Assembly: GCA_902595525.1 (NCBI GenBank)
Contig: CACJQJ010000002.1
Location: 28,640-92,639, forward strand
Direction: 5' to 3'
Source of the DNA: an uncultured Alphaproteobacteria bacterium
GTDB taxonomy: Bacteria; Pseudomonadota; Alphaproteobacteria; HIMB59
DNA length: 64,000 nucleotides
Below, in pieces: positions 42,867 to 52,044 of this stretch. The notes under the pieces are model-generated. The model was given only the letters and a program-made list of their open reading frames with translations, was not told where the DNA came from and did no database searches. Position numbers and translations under genes: made by a program. How positions within the stretch are numbered: the stretch's first letter is position 1; each line of letters opens with the position of its first letter.

Positions 42867-43849
42867 TTTATAAAGAAAAATTAAATAACAATTCAAAAAT
42901 TTTCCTCGATGGTGGAAATGGTTCTGAGATTGCTAAATTAGGTGGTGATATGAGCCCTGCTTTTGCAGCATTATCAACAATTACATCTCCTGATATTGTT
43001 GTAAAAGTTCATGAAAACTTCATCAATGCTGGATGTGATATCATTACCGCTAACACTTTTGCAACCAGTAGACACGTTTTACAAAGTTTAAATCGTGAAA
43101 ATGAAACTTTAGAATTTTTAACTGGATCTGTTGAATTAGCAAGAAAAGCATTAAAAAACTGTAATAAGGAAAATCAGGTTGCTATAGCTGGAAGTCTCTC
43201 CAATTTTTTTGCTTTAAAGGAAAATGAATTTGTACCTGATCCAAGGTTTATTCCATCATTTAAACAAGAAGAAGAGAATTATATAGAGGCAGCTAACACA
43301 TTAAAAAATTCTGGTGTAGATATTTTAATATTAGAAATGTTATTAGACATAGACCATTCACAATTATTATTGAATGCTGCTTTACAAACTGGTTTACCTG
43401 TATGGGTTGGATTAAGTTGTTGTGTAAGTAAATATGATAACACGATAGTTGGAAGAAATTTTAGAGCTGAAAAAGAAAAATCACTAATTTATGATGAAAA
43501 GATATATCAAGAACAACCGAAATTTTTACCTGAAGATGATATAATTTTATTTGAAGATATTATAAAAACACTAACAAATATTGGTGGAGATGTTTATGGT
43601 ATTATGCACACGTGGTTTCAAGATAGCAATGGTGGATTGAAAATTATAAAAGATCATTGGAGTGGCCCTATGATGTATTATCCAGAAATACATAAATTTG
43701 ATACAAGCACACATGAAGCTATTGCTACATGTAATGAAGATGAATTTGCAAATTCTTGCCTAGAATTTATTGATGATCAAATACAAATTATTGGTGGATG
43801 CTGTGGTGTAAGTGACAATCATTTAAAGAAATTAATTGAAAAATTTTAA
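42863..43849 (+). CDS. homocysteine S-methyltransferase-family protein (copy 1)
   Basis: A 328-aa (beta/alpha)8 barrel of the Hcy-methyltransferase (MmuM/BHMT/MetH-N) family, which transfers a methyl group from a methyl donor to homocysteine. The N-terminal DGGNGSEI near 17-24, AGCDIITANTF, and C-terminal GGCCG with C313/C314 are present. The first zinc cysteine, in the family's GxNC block, is replaced by H249 in GIMHTWF. Preferred donor unknown: S-methylmethionine, a betaine or a sulfonium compound. A paralogue lies at 44981-45901. Confidence 0.85.
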   Translation: MIYKEKLNNNSKIFLDGGNGSEIAKLGGDMSPAFAALSTITSPDIVVKVHENFINAGCDIITANTFATSRHVLQSLNRENETLEFLTGSVELARKALKNCNKENQVAIAGSLSNFFALKENEFVPDPRFIPSFKQEEENYIEAANTLKNSGVDILILEMLLDIDHSQLLLNAALQTGLPVWVGLSCCVSKYDNTIVGRNFRAEKEKSLIYDEKIYQEQPKFLPEDDIILFEDIIKTLTNIGGDVYGIMHTWFQDSNGGLKIIKDHWSGPMMYYPEIHKFDTSTHEAIATCNEDEFANSCLEFIDDQIQIIGGCCGVSDNHLKKLIEKF

Positions 43850-43852
43850 ATA

Positions 43853-44977
43853 ATGACATTCATAAGAAAAGTGGAGACATGGATAACTAATTCAAAACAA
43901 ACTGAAGATGGATGGTCGCAAATAAAACCATTTATATTTTTAAAATTAACTAACTCTGATGGTTTTGAGGGCTGGGGTGAGGCTTTTTCATTACCTGCAA
44001 GAGAAAAAGGAATTGTTGAAATTATTCATAATTTAATGAGATCTTTATCTCATGTAAAAGACATAACACCAGATAGATTTTATACAGAGTCAAATTTAAT
44101 TGCTGATGGACATCGTGGAATTGACTTTTCCGCTGCGACAAGTGCTATAGAAATGAGTCTTTGGGATATAGAGGGGAAGAAAGAAAAAAAACCTCTTTAT
44201 AAAATATTATCAAAGGATTATAGAGAAAAAGTTCCTGTTTATGCAACAATATGGAGTGAGGATTTTAAAAATGATGAAAATTTATCATCAAGATGTATAG
44301 AAATACTAAGCGATGGTTATGGTGGAATTAAAATATATCCACTTCAAAATAGAACTGTTGAACAAGCAGCAAAATGTGTTTCAAAAATTAGAGATGTTTT
44401 AGGCTATAAAATACCTCTTATGTTAGATTTAGCCTGCCCTAAAGATACAAATATATCATTAAAACTAGCTTCACTTGTTGAGGAATTTAGACCTTATTGG
44501 TTTGAAGAACCAGTTGATGGTGAAGCAACAAGAGCACTTAAAGATATTAGAGAGAAAACAAGTTTGAGAATTGTTTCAGGTGAAAAGCAATGTGGATTAA
44601 ATCATTTTATTGAAACTTTAGCTTTGGATGCAGTTGATATTTTCAATCCAGATATTTCAGGTGTTGGGGGAATTATTGATATGATAAAAATAATCAAATT
44701 ATCTCATGAAAAAAAAGTTACAGTTTCTCCTCATTGTTGGAATTCTATGTCAATTGCAGCATCTGCGATGGTACATGTATGTATGAGTTTTACAAATACA
44801 GAAATGGCAGAATTTTTTCCTGAATATATTCCATACTCATTAAAATTTAGTAATCAAAACTATGAAATAAAAGATGGATTTGTCAAAATAGAGGACAATG
44901 AAGGTTTAGGTATAAATATTAATACTAAATTGTTAATGGAAGATACATCTTCTTACAGAGAAACAGAATTAACTTAA
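43853..44977 (+). CDS. mandelate racemase/muconate lactonizing (enolase-superfamily) enzyme
   Basis: A 374-aa enolase-superfamily protein, with a capping domain followed by a barrel. Metal-binding acids appear in order: D in MLDLACP (about 192), E in FEEPVDGE (about 218) and E in SGEKQ (about 244). A lysine in GIKIYP precedes them, and a His in SPHCWNS (about 293) would complete a Lys/His acid-base pair as in racemases and acid-sugar dehydratases. It starts 3 bases after the methyltransferase stop. Substrate unknown; an alpha-hydroxy or sugar acid is usual. Confidence 0.87.
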   Translation: MTFIRKVETWITNSKQTEDGWSQIKPFIFLKLTNSDGFEGWGEAFSLPAREKGIVEIIHNLMRSLSHVKDITPDRFYTESNLIADGHRGIDFSAATSAIEMSLWDIEGKKEKKPLYKILSKDYREKVPVYATIWSEDFKNDENLSSRCIEILSDGYGGIKIYPLQNRTVEQAAKCVSKIRDVLGYKIPLMLDLACPKDTNISLKLASLVEEFRPYWFEEPVDGEATRALKDIREKTSLRIVSGEKQCGLNHFIETLALDAVDIFNPDISGVGGIIDMIKIIKLSHEKKVTVSPHCWNSMSIAASAMVHVCMSFTNTEMAEFFPEYIPYSLKFSNQNYEIKDGFVKIEDNEGLGININTKLLMEDTSSYRETELT

Positions 44978-44980
44978 AAA

Positions 44981-45901
44981 TTAATTCTTTAAAACTGATA
45001 ATGCTTTAATATGACTAGGGCTGACTCCACAGCAACCACCTATAATTTGTGCTCCACTTTCAACCCATAATTTAGCTTCTTCATAATACTCTTGTGGAGA
45101 AATACTCTCTACCACATTCCAATGTGGTTTTTTAAAAAAACCATTATTCGGATATGCTCCAATAACACCATTATAATTACTTTTGATTATTTGAATTCCT
45201 TGATTTATCACCTTTATATCGGAATGAGCTATTAATATAGGACCATCATGAATTTTTTTAAATTCATTTATAGAATTTTCAAAATCATCGTAAAAAAATG
45301 CTTCAGAATTACTTATACTTTCTTGATATCCAAGCATAAGTTGATTTCTATCTCTGTTCAATGCACACGATATTGAAAGCCATATTGATATATCAAATTT
45401 ATTAGAACAATCCAATAATGCCTCTATGGTTCTTGTAGATGAAGTCATCGCTTCAAGGATAATTAAATCAACACCTGCTTCAGATAAAATACTTAATTGT
45501 TTTAAAAAACCTGGTTTTAAGAATTTTGGTTCAATTCTATCCCAACTACCATATGTAGAAACCGAACCAGCTACACATACATTGGAATTAGAATTATCAA
45601 TAACATTTTTAGCTATTTTTACACTCGCTTTGTTCCATTCTTCGATATAGTTTTCATAGCCATATTCTTTCATTGAAATTGGAGTACTAGCGTAAGTATT
45701 AGTCGTAATTATATCTGAGCCTGATTGAATAAAATTTTGATGGGCTTTGTATACGATCTCAGGATTATCTACAGAACATCTGCCAGACCAAAGATTATTA
45801 TCCATAGATGCTCCGAGTTTTTCTAGCTCAGCACCCATCCCACCATCAAGAATAATAATTTTTCCTGAGTTCAATTTATTTTCAATATCAGAATAAGACA
45901 T
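44981..45901 (-). CDS. homocysteine S-methyltransferase-family protein (copy 2)
   Basis: A 306-aa member of the same family as the gene at 42863, with DGGMGAELEKLG near 19-30, SGSDIITTNTYA and GGCCG with C290/C291. The first zinc cysteine is again replaced by histidine, H226 in LIAHSDI, 64 residues before the CC pair, exactly the spacing in the paralogue. The VYPN-equivalent AYPN motif remains. It is last in a minus-strand run with the VOC and aldehyde dehydrogenase genes and ends 3 bases from the convergent enolase-superfamily gene. Confidence 0.85.
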   Translation of the reverse strand: MSYSDIENKLNSGKIIILDGGMGAELEKLGASMDNNLWSGRCSVDNPEIVYKAHQNFIQSGSDIITTNTYASTPISMKEYGYENYIEEWNKASVKIAKNVIDNSNSNVCVAGSVSTYGSWDRIEPKFLKPGFLKQLSILSEAGVDLIILEAMTSSTRTIEALLDCSNKFDISIWLSISCALNRDRNQLMLGYQESISNSEAFFYDDFENSINEFKKIHDGPILIAHSDIKVINQGIQIIKSNYNGVIGAYPNNGFFKKPHWNVVESISPQEYYEEAKLWVESGAQIIGGCCGVSPSHIKALSVLKN

Positions 45902-45918
45902 AAAAATAAAATTAATCT

Positions 45919-46299
45919 CTATTTATTAAGGTAAGTATAACCACAAATTTTGTTGCCATCTAAATCTCTGATATAAGAATAATATTCACCTTCATATCTC
46001 TCACCTGGGGCGCCTTCATCTTTTGCACCTAAACTTATTGCAGTAGAATGAAATAAATCGACAGCTTCTTTATTATTTATATAAAAAGAAATTTGAGTTC
46101 CGTTACCAACTGTTGCTTTTTCTTCATTGAAAGGAGTTGTAACATAAAATTCTACTGCTTCGGGATTTGATTTAGGGGCGTAGGAGCCATAAGTATCAGT
46201 TTTTTCAACTCTCTTCAAATCAATAATATCAAGAAGGGTATCATAAAACCCAGTAGCTTTATCAAGATCGTTTGTTCCAACCATGACAAATCCTATCAT
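45919..46299 (-). CDS. VOC/glyoxalase-family protein
   Basis: A 126-aa vicinal-oxygen-chelate fold protein made of two beta-alpha-beta-beta-beta units: GFVMVGTNDLDKATGFYDTLL at the start (split near 3-23) and YYSYIRDLDGNKI near 108-120 (metal Glu/Tyr region). Could be a glyoxalase-like lyase, epimerase or dioxygenase; the family is too broad to say. Its ATG directly follows the aldehyde dehydrogenase stop (TAGATG), indicating coupling. Confidence 0.85.
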   Translation of the reverse strand: MIGFVMVGTNDLDKATGFYDTLLDIIDLKRVEKTDTYGSYAPKSNPEAVEFYVTTPFNEEKATVGNGTQISFYINNKEAVDLFHSTAISLGAKDEGAPGERYEGEYYSYIRDLDGNKICGYTYLNK

Positions 46300-47730
46300 C
46301 TATTCCCAACCACTAATTGCTTTAACTTCCAAATATTCATGCAGACCCCACGTTCCACCCTCTCGTCCATTACCAGATTGGTTGTAGCCTCCAAAAGGTG
46401 TTCCAGCTTCAGGAGCATTTCCATTGATTTGAACCACACCAGCCCTTAATTGTTTTGAAACTCTTCTTGCTCTCTCTTTATTCTCAGTTTGTAAAAAATT
46501 ACCTAATCCATATGGTGTATCATTAGTTATTGAAATTGCCTCTTCTTCAGACTCAAAAGGAATAATAGATAGCACTGGACCAAATATTTCCTCTTTAGCT
46601 ATTCTCATATCATTACTGACATTTGTAAATACAGTTGGTTTTACATAATAACCTTTTTCAAGATTTGATGGTCTACCCGCTCCACCAGCTACAAGTGTTG
46701 CACCCTCGTCAATACCACTTTGAATTAACGACTGTATTTTCTCAAATTGAGATTTATTAATTACAGGTCCAATATGATCTCCTGATTTAGATGGTAAATC
46801 TACGCCTATCTTTTTAGCCTCATCTGCAGCTTCCTCAACAGCTTTTTCATAAATTGATTTTTCAACTAACATTCGTGTAGGTGCATCACATGATTGACCA
46901 GAATTACTCATTATATTCCTTACACCATCTCTAACAGCATTGGGGTATGCATCAGCAAAAATAATATTACCTCCCTTACCTCCAAGCTCTAAACAAACTC
47001 TTTTAATTGTGTCAGCTGCACTTTTTGAAATTAATTTACCCGCTCTAGTAGAGCCAGTAAATGAAACCATGTCTATGTCAGGATGACTCGAAATTTGAGA
47101 TCCAACACCTGCTCCATCTCCATTTACTAAATTAAAAACACCAGCAGGAAAACCTGCTTCATGTATCATTTCAGCAAATAACAAACCAGATAAAGGTGCC
47201 ATTTCAGATGGTTTTAAAATCATGGTACAGCCAGTGGCAAAAGCTGGTATTACTTTAAGAGCTATTTGGTTTATAGGCCAATTCCATGGTGTGATAAGAC
47301 CACACACACCAATAGGTTCATAAACTATGTAATTATTAGAACTTTCATCAAATTTTGTTTCAAATTCAAATTTTTTTAATCTCAATATGAAATCTTCGAT
47401 ATGTGACTCTCCAGAAGCTGTTTGTGCAGATGAAGCCCAATCTAAGGGAGCACCAAGTTCAGTTGAAATGGCTTGGGTCATCTCATGAAATCTTCTCTTG
47501 TAAATCTTTAAGAGTTTTTCAAGTAAAGTTATTCTTTCCTCTACAGAGGTATTTTTCCATAAAGTAAAAGCATTTTTTGCTGCCACTACAGCCTTGTTAG
47601 TGTCATCTTTATTACCTAAAGATATAGTTACATAAGGTTCTTCTGTAGCTGGATTAATTACATTAAAATCTGAGTTTTTTGATGGAGATACCCATTCACC
47701 ATTTATATAAAATTTTCTTTTATCAAGCAT
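46300..47730 (-). CDS. NAD(P)-dependent aldehyde dehydrogenase
   Basis: Oxidises an aldehyde to its acid, 476 aa, cytosolic. Key residues are in place: N150 in TPWNWP, general base E248 in LELGGK, and nucleophile C281 in SGQSCDAPTR. The FTGSTRAGK cofactor-loop motif near 224-232 and the C-terminal PFGGYNQSGNGREGG are also intact. First gene of the ALDH-VOC-methyltransferase run. It may complete the oxidation begun by the Fe-alcohol dehydrogenase in the facing operon, but this is inference. Confidence 0.93.
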   Translation of the reverse strand: MLDKRKFYINGEWVSPSKNSDFNVINPATEEPYVTISLGNKDDTNKAVVAAKNAFTLWKNTSVEERITLLEKLLKIYKRRFHEMTQAISTELGAPLDWASSAQTASGESHIEDFILRLKKFEFETKFDESSNNYIVYEPIGVCGLITPWNWPINQIALKVIPAFATGCTMILKPSEMAPLSGLLFAEMIHEAGFPAGVFNLVNGDGAGVGSQISSHPDIDMVSFTGSTRAGKLISKSAADTIKRVCLELGGKGGNIIFADAYPNAVRDGVRNIMSNSGQSCDAPTRMLVEKSIYEKAVEEAADEAKKIGVDLPSKSGDHIGPVINKSQFEKIQSLIQSGIDEGATLVAGGAGRPSNLEKGYYVKPTVFTNVSNDMRIAKEEIFGPVLSIIPFESEEEAISITNDTPYGLGNFLQTENKERARRVSKQLRAGVVQINGNAPEAGTPFGGYNQSGNGREGGTWGLHEYLEVKAISGWE

Positions 47731-47784
47731 ATTTCAGATTATAACCATAAATAAACAGTTGGTCGATTTATTATATTTACACAA

Positions 47785-48237
47785 TTATTTTTCAAGAGAT
47801 CCATCTTGTACATATTTTAAAATACGAACCACTTGTTCATTATTAGACACTACAGCAGAAGCTGCTGCATCTACCTCTTTTAAAGCATGTTGATGATCAT
47901 CACTATGTATAATGATAATTGATTTGTTTAGAGCCGAAGCATATCCAGCATCAAAAGCAGCATTCCATTGTTTGTATTTTTCACCAAATTTTACAACTAC
48001 TACATCGCTATCCTTTATAGCTTTTTTTGTACGAATAGAATTAATATTGGCACCTTTATTATCTTTCCAAAAATTTTTATCTTCAGGTCCTAATATTTCT
48101 ACGCCACAATTATCAGAATTTTCATGATTGGTGACAGGAGAAAAAAATTGAGTCTTCAAATTAGCAGAATTACACAAATGAATTAAATCTTCGCGCCAAT
48201 TAGTGTGAATTTCTCCAGCTAAATAAACTTTAATCAT
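47785..48237 (-). CDS. ytoQ: YtoQ-family protein
   Basis: A 150-aa soluble protein with the YtoQ-type features: IKVYLAGEIHTNWR at the start, NAAFDAGYASALNKS near 95-110 and a C-terminal helix. The fold resembles nucleoside 2-deoxyribosyltransferases (an AGE then a D-AG-Y-A pattern). The frame can be extended to 48279, but that extension translates the 3' half of the tRNA-Lys gene, so the ATG at 48237 is right. It starts 9 bases from the end of the tRNA. Biochemical role unknown. Confidence 0.82.
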   Translation of the reverse strand: MIKVYLAGEIHTNWREDLIHLCNSANLKTQFFSPVTNHENSDNCGVEILGPEDKNFWKDNKGANINSIRTKKAIKDSDVVVVKFGEKYKQWNAAFDAGYASALNKSIIIIHSDDHQHALKEVDAAASAVVSNNEQVVRILKYVQDGSLEK

Positions 48238-48246
48238 AATTTTAAG

Positions 48247-48322
48247 TGGTGAGCCCAGCAGGATTCGAACCTGCGACACCCTGATTAAAAGTCAGGTGCT
48301 CTACCGGCTGAGCTATGGGCCC
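48247..48322 (-). tRNA. tRNA-Lys (anticodon TTT)
   Basis: A 76-nt tRNA on the minus strand. The acceptor arm GGGCCCA pairs with TGGGCTC (one G-U), followed by A and an encoded CCA. The anticodon stem-loop CTGACTTTTAATCAG gives anticodon TTT; the T-arm GCAGGTTCGAATCCTGC is canonical. This tRNA is one of the substrates of MnmH. Confidence 0.97.
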
Positions 48323-48344
48323 GTGTAGAATAATTGTGAACATT

Positions 48345-48833
48345 TCAAATTTTTGCCAAGAAATCAAGGACTGGTTTTGGTACACTTTTGGAAATATCCC
48401 CACCCAACTTGTGTATCTCTTTTATAAATCTCGATGATATAAAATGATATTTTTCTGAAGACATTAAAAAAATAGTTTCAATATCTTTATCGATTGATCT
48501 ATTCATACCAGTCATTAAAAATTCATACTCAAAATCTGAAACAGCTCTTAAACCTCGAATAATTAATGAAGCATTTTTTGATTTTACATAGTGTACAAGT
48601 AAATTATCAAATTTTTCTACTTTAATTTTTAATAAATCTTTTTCTGGAAGAGATGAAATTGATTGATTGATTAAATTTAATCTATCATCAATAGATATTA
48701 GGTGATTTTTAGACTTATTATTTGAAACAGCTATAACTAATTCATCAACTACACTTAAACTCCTTTGAATAATATCGAGATGTCCATAAGTGATTGGATC
48801 AAATGAACCCGGATATATACCAATTTTTGACAT
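48345..48833 (-). CDS. coaD: phosphopantetheine adenylyltransferase
   Basis: Transfers AMP to 4'-phosphopantetheine to give dephospho-CoA. The 162-aa protein has YPGSFDPITYGH at the start with the nucleotidyltransferase TxGH motif at 15-18, the RGLRAVSDFEYE block near 91-102 and the SSRFIKEIHKLGG block near 130. Length is exact. It follows gyrA with a one-base gap (TAAAATG), the usual alphaproteobacterial gyrA-coaD order. Confidence 0.96.
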   Translation of the reverse strand: MSKIGIYPGSFDPITYGHLDIIQRSLSVVDELVIAVSNNKSKNHLISIDDRLNLINQSISSLPEKDLLKIKVEKFDNLLVHYVKSKNASLIIRGLRAVSDFEYEFLMTGMNRSIDKDIETIFLMSSEKYHFISSRFIKEIHKLGGDISKSVPKPVLDFLAKI

Positions 48834-48834
48834 T

Positions 48835-51501
48835 TTAATCTTCTAACCTTGCTACAGAGACTATTTTTTCATTTGCATCTACTTTAAATACAGAGACACC
48901 TTGGGAAACTCTTCCAACTACTCTGATGTTATCTCCAACATTACACCTTAATAACTTACCAGTATCTGAAATTAAAGCTATATTATCATCCAAATTTACT
49001 TTTAATGATTGAATAACTCTTCCATTTTTAGGGGTAACAGTAATATTAGTAACTCCTGATCCACCTCTATTTGTAATTCTGTATTCATAAGCAGAACTTA
49101 ACTTACCATAGCCATTTTCGGTAATTGATAAAAGATATTCTTCTGTATTTGCAAGTTCTTTAAATTTATTGTTTATTTTTGATATATCTTTTTTAGCCTC
49201 ATTTTTTGCTTTTAAATAGGACTCTCTAACATCTATAGATATTTTATTATGAAGTAAACTGCATACAGATACAACTTTATCATCTTTAGCTAGTTTAATC
49301 CCTCTTACACCAGCAGAACCTAATCCTGAAAACTCTCTTAAATCTTTTGTAGCAAATCTGATTGATTTACCATTTGTTGTTGCAAGCTGTACATCATCAT
49401 TTTCTATAACAGATATTACACCAATTAACCTATCTCCTGTTTTAAGTTTAATGGCAGTCTTTCCTGTTCTGGATAATTTTCTTGAACCACTCATTGCAAC
49501 ATCTTTTAGTTTATTTTTTCTAATGTTCCCAAGGCTAGTAGCAAAAACTAAATTATAATTCTCAAAATCATCAATATCTTTTGGCAATGTGAGAATAGAA
49601 GAAATTTTTTCATTTTTTGTTATTGGAATAAGATTGACTATTGCTTTTCCCCTCGATGTAGGTGTGCCAGCAGGTAATTCATAGGCTTTCATAGAATAAA
49701 CTTTTCCAACTGAAGTAAAAAATAATATTGTATCACGAGTAGTGGCTGCAAATACTTGTTCAAGAAAATCTTCATCTCGTGTAGTCATAGCTTTTTTACC
49801 TTTACCACCTCTTTTTTGAACTTTGTAAGAGGATTTTAAAACTCTTTTTATGTAACCTTGATGGGAAACTGTGACTACAACATCTTCTTCGATTATTAGA
49901 TCTTCCGTATCTATGTCTTCAATATCATGTTTTTGAATTTCAGTTTTTCGATCTGTAGAAAAATTATCTTTTATTTCTGTCAATTCACTTTTTAATACTT
50001 TTAATAATTGCTTATCTGAATTTAATATTTTGAGATATGTATTTATGTCTTCTACAAGTGATTTTAAATTATTAAATAAATCGTCTCTTTCTAAAGCTGT
50101 TAACTTTTGAAGTCTTAATTCCAGAATAGCCTTAGCTTGTTCCTCATCTAACAGTATCTTAGATCCTGATAGCTTAAAAGAAGGGTTTATTAACTTAATG
50201 TATTGAGTAACATTAGATTTTACTGTCCATTTTGTTGATAATAATTTTTCTTTAGCCTCTGAAGGAGTTTTAGATTTTTTAATAAGGTTAATTACTGCAT
50301 CAATATTATTAACAGCAATTGATAATCCAATTAAAATGTTAGCTTTTTCTCTTGCTTTGTTAAGTTTATATACAGTTCTTTTTGTAATAACATCTTTTCT
50401 AAAATTAATAAAATAAGTGAGGCCATCTTTTAAATTAAGTGTTAAAGGCTTAGTCTCTTTCAATGCAAGCATATTACTGCTGAATGAGGTTTTTAAGGGT
50501 GTATATTGAAATAGCTGATTTTTTATTATTTCAGGCACAGCAGATGATTTTAATTCAACTACAATTCTAACGCCCTCTTTATTCGACTCATCACGAATAT
50601 CGTTTATACCCTCTATCGTTTTATTGTTAACTACGTCAGCAATACGCTCTAAAAGTTTTGACTTATTTTGCAAGTAAGGAATTTCTGTAATTATGATTGC
50701 ATTTCTACTCTTAATTTTTTCTTCATGAAGTTTAGATAAGACTGTAACGCTTCCCCTACCTGTTTCATACATTGAACTTAGACCAGCAGTACCAGATATA
50801 ATTCCTCCTGTTGGAAAATCTGGCCCTTTAACGATCTTATGAAGTTGTTTAGAAGTTGTATCTGGTTCATCTACTAGAAGTAAAGTAGCGTCTATAATTT
50901 CACCAAGATTATGAGGAGGAATATTTGTTGCCATTCCTACTGCAATACCACTAGCACCATTTACAAAAATATTTGGAAATCTCGATGGTAAAACTTTTGG
51001 TTCTGTTAATGTCTCATCGTAATTTGCTCTAAGTTGAACTGTTTCATACTCTAATTCTTCTAACATAAAAGATGAGATTTTATCTAATCTAGCTTCGGTG
51101 TAACGCATAGCTGCAGCAGGATCTCCGTCCATAGAACCATAATTTCCCTGACCATCTATTAAGGGGAGACGCATTGTAAAATCTTGCGCCATTCTAACCA
51201 TAGACTCATATATTGCAGAGTCACCATGAGGATGATATTTACCCATAACATCTCCAACTATTCTTGCAGATTTTTTATAAGGTTTGTTGTGATGGTACGA
51301 AGACTCATACATAGAGTAAAGTATTCTTCTGTGAACTGGTTTTAATCCATCCCTAACGTCTGGTAAAGCTCTAGAGACTATGACACTCATAGCATAATCT
51401 AAATAACTTTTTTCTAATTCATCTGTAATATCTATGTTTGGATATATTTTAGTATCCAAAACATCTAACTGTTTTGCTTTAGTTTTTTTCTTTTTAGCCA
51501 A
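48835..51501 (-). CDS. gyrA: DNA gyrase subunit A
   Basis: Breakage-reunion subunit of DNA gyrase, 888 aa. Catalytic Y134 lies in AMRYTEARL; the quinolone-determining segment [13 protein letters not shown] has Ser at 95 and Glu at 99 (S83 and D87 in E. coli numbering), an unmutated serine. A GyrA-box QKRGGKG near 563-569 in the C-terminal pinwheel domain separates it from ParC. The start seems to be TTG at 51501; no ATG exists before the [15 protein letters not shown] block. It lies 8 bases downstream of ssb. Confidence 0.96.
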   Translation of the reverse strand: MAKKKKTKAKQLDVLDTKIYPNIDITDELEKSYLDYAMSVIVSRALPDVRDGLKPVHRRILYSMYESSYHHNKPYKKSARIVGDVMGKYHPHGDSAIYESMVRMAQDFTMRLPLIDGQGNYGSMDGDPAAAMRYTEARLDKISSFMLEELEYETVQLRANYDETLTEPKVLPSRFPNIFVNGASGIAVGMATNIPPHNLGEIIDATLLLVDEPDTTSKQLHKIVKGPDFPTGGIISGTAGLSSMYETGRGSVTVLSKLHEEKIKSRNAIIITEIPYLQNKSKLLERIADVVNNKTIEGINDIRDESNKEGVRIVVELKSSAVPEIIKNQLFQYTPLKTSFSSNMLALKETKPLTLNLKDGLTYFINFRKDVITKRTVYKLNKAREKANILIGLSIAVNNIDAVINLIKKSKTPSEAKEKLLSTKWTVKSNVTQYIKLINPSFKLSGSKILLDEEQAKAILELRLQKLTALERDDLFNNLKSLVEDINTYLKILNSDKQLLKVLKSELTEIKDNFSTDRKTEIQKHDIEDIDTEDLIIEEDVVVTVSHQGYIKRVLKSSYKVQKRGGKGKKAMTTRDEDFLEQVFAATTRDTILFFTSVGKVYSMKAYELPAGTPTSRGKAIVNLIPITKNEKISSILTLPKDIDDFENYNLVFATSLGNIRKNKLKDVAMSGSRKLSRTGKTAIKLKTGDRLIGVISVIENDDVQLATTNGKSIRFATKDLREFSGLGSAGVRGIKLAKDDKVVSVCSLLHNKISIDVRESYLKAKNEAKKDISKINNKFKELANTEEYLLSITENGYGKLSSAYEYRITNRGGSGVTNITVTPKNGRVIQSLKVNLDDNIALISDTGKLLRCNVGDNIRVVGRVSQGVSVFKVDANEKIVSVARLED

Positions 51502-51509
51502 TGATTTTT

Positions 51510-51980
51510 TTAAAAAGGAATGTCATCATCGAGTTGTTCAGCTGTAGATGTTTCTGAACCACCCATTGCTTCATCTGCTGCTGAGTCTAATTGATTACTA
51601 TTATTTTCATCACTAACAGATGATTGAGAACGAGTATCTAACATCGTTAATACTCCAGAATAATTTGGAATAACTACTTCAGTGGTGTATTTATCAACAC
51701 CATTATTATCAGTCCATTTCCTTGTTTGAAGTTGACCTTCTATGTATATCTTTGAACCTTTCCTTAAATATTTTTCACAAATATCAGTTAACTTATCATT
51801 AAAAACAACAACTCTGTGCCATTCAGTCTTATCCTCTAACTGTTGAGTATCTTTGTTTCGGTATTTCGTTGAGGTAGCGATTGAAAAACTCGCAAGTCTC
51901 GATCCAGCTGTAGTAGCTCTAATATCAGGATCTTTGCCTAAGTTACCTAGAAGAATTACTTTATTTACTGATCCAGCCAT
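51510..51980 (-). CDS. ssb: single-stranded DNA-binding protein
   Basis: Tetrameric ssDNA-binding protein, 156 aa. OB fold with [17 protein letters not shown] near 5-21, [19 protein letters not shown] near 83-94, then a flexible Ser/Asn-rich linker and the acidic tip DDDIPF that recruits repair and replication proteins. Divergent from uvrA across 64 bases, the common bacterial arrangement. Confidence 0.97.
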   Translation of the reverse strand: MAGSVNKVILLGNLGKDPDIRATTAGSRLASFSIATSTKYRNKDTQQLEDKTEWHRVVVFNDKLTDICEKYLRKGSKIYIEGQLQTRKWTDNNGVDKYTTEVVIPNYSGVLTMLDTRSQSSVSDENNSNQLDSAADEAMGGSETSTAEQLDDDIPF

Positions 51981-52044
51981 GAATATTTTTATTAAAAGGT
52001 AATATTAATATATATTAAAAGCCCTTTAATTGATATCTAATTTA

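Noticed and set aside
48238..48279. N-terminal extension of the YtoQ-family frame (MSQVRILLGSPL...)
   Set aside because: It is the translated 3' half of the tRNA-Lys gene on the same strand; the ATG at 48237 is the real start.
48835..51501. parC instead of gyrA
   Set aside because: The GyrA-box QKRGGKG and the coaD/ssb neighbourhood identify gyrA.
51981..52044. LexA box between ssb and uvrA
   Set aside because: No GTTC-N7-GTTC type site or similar dyad was found in the 64 bases; the region is simply AT-rich.
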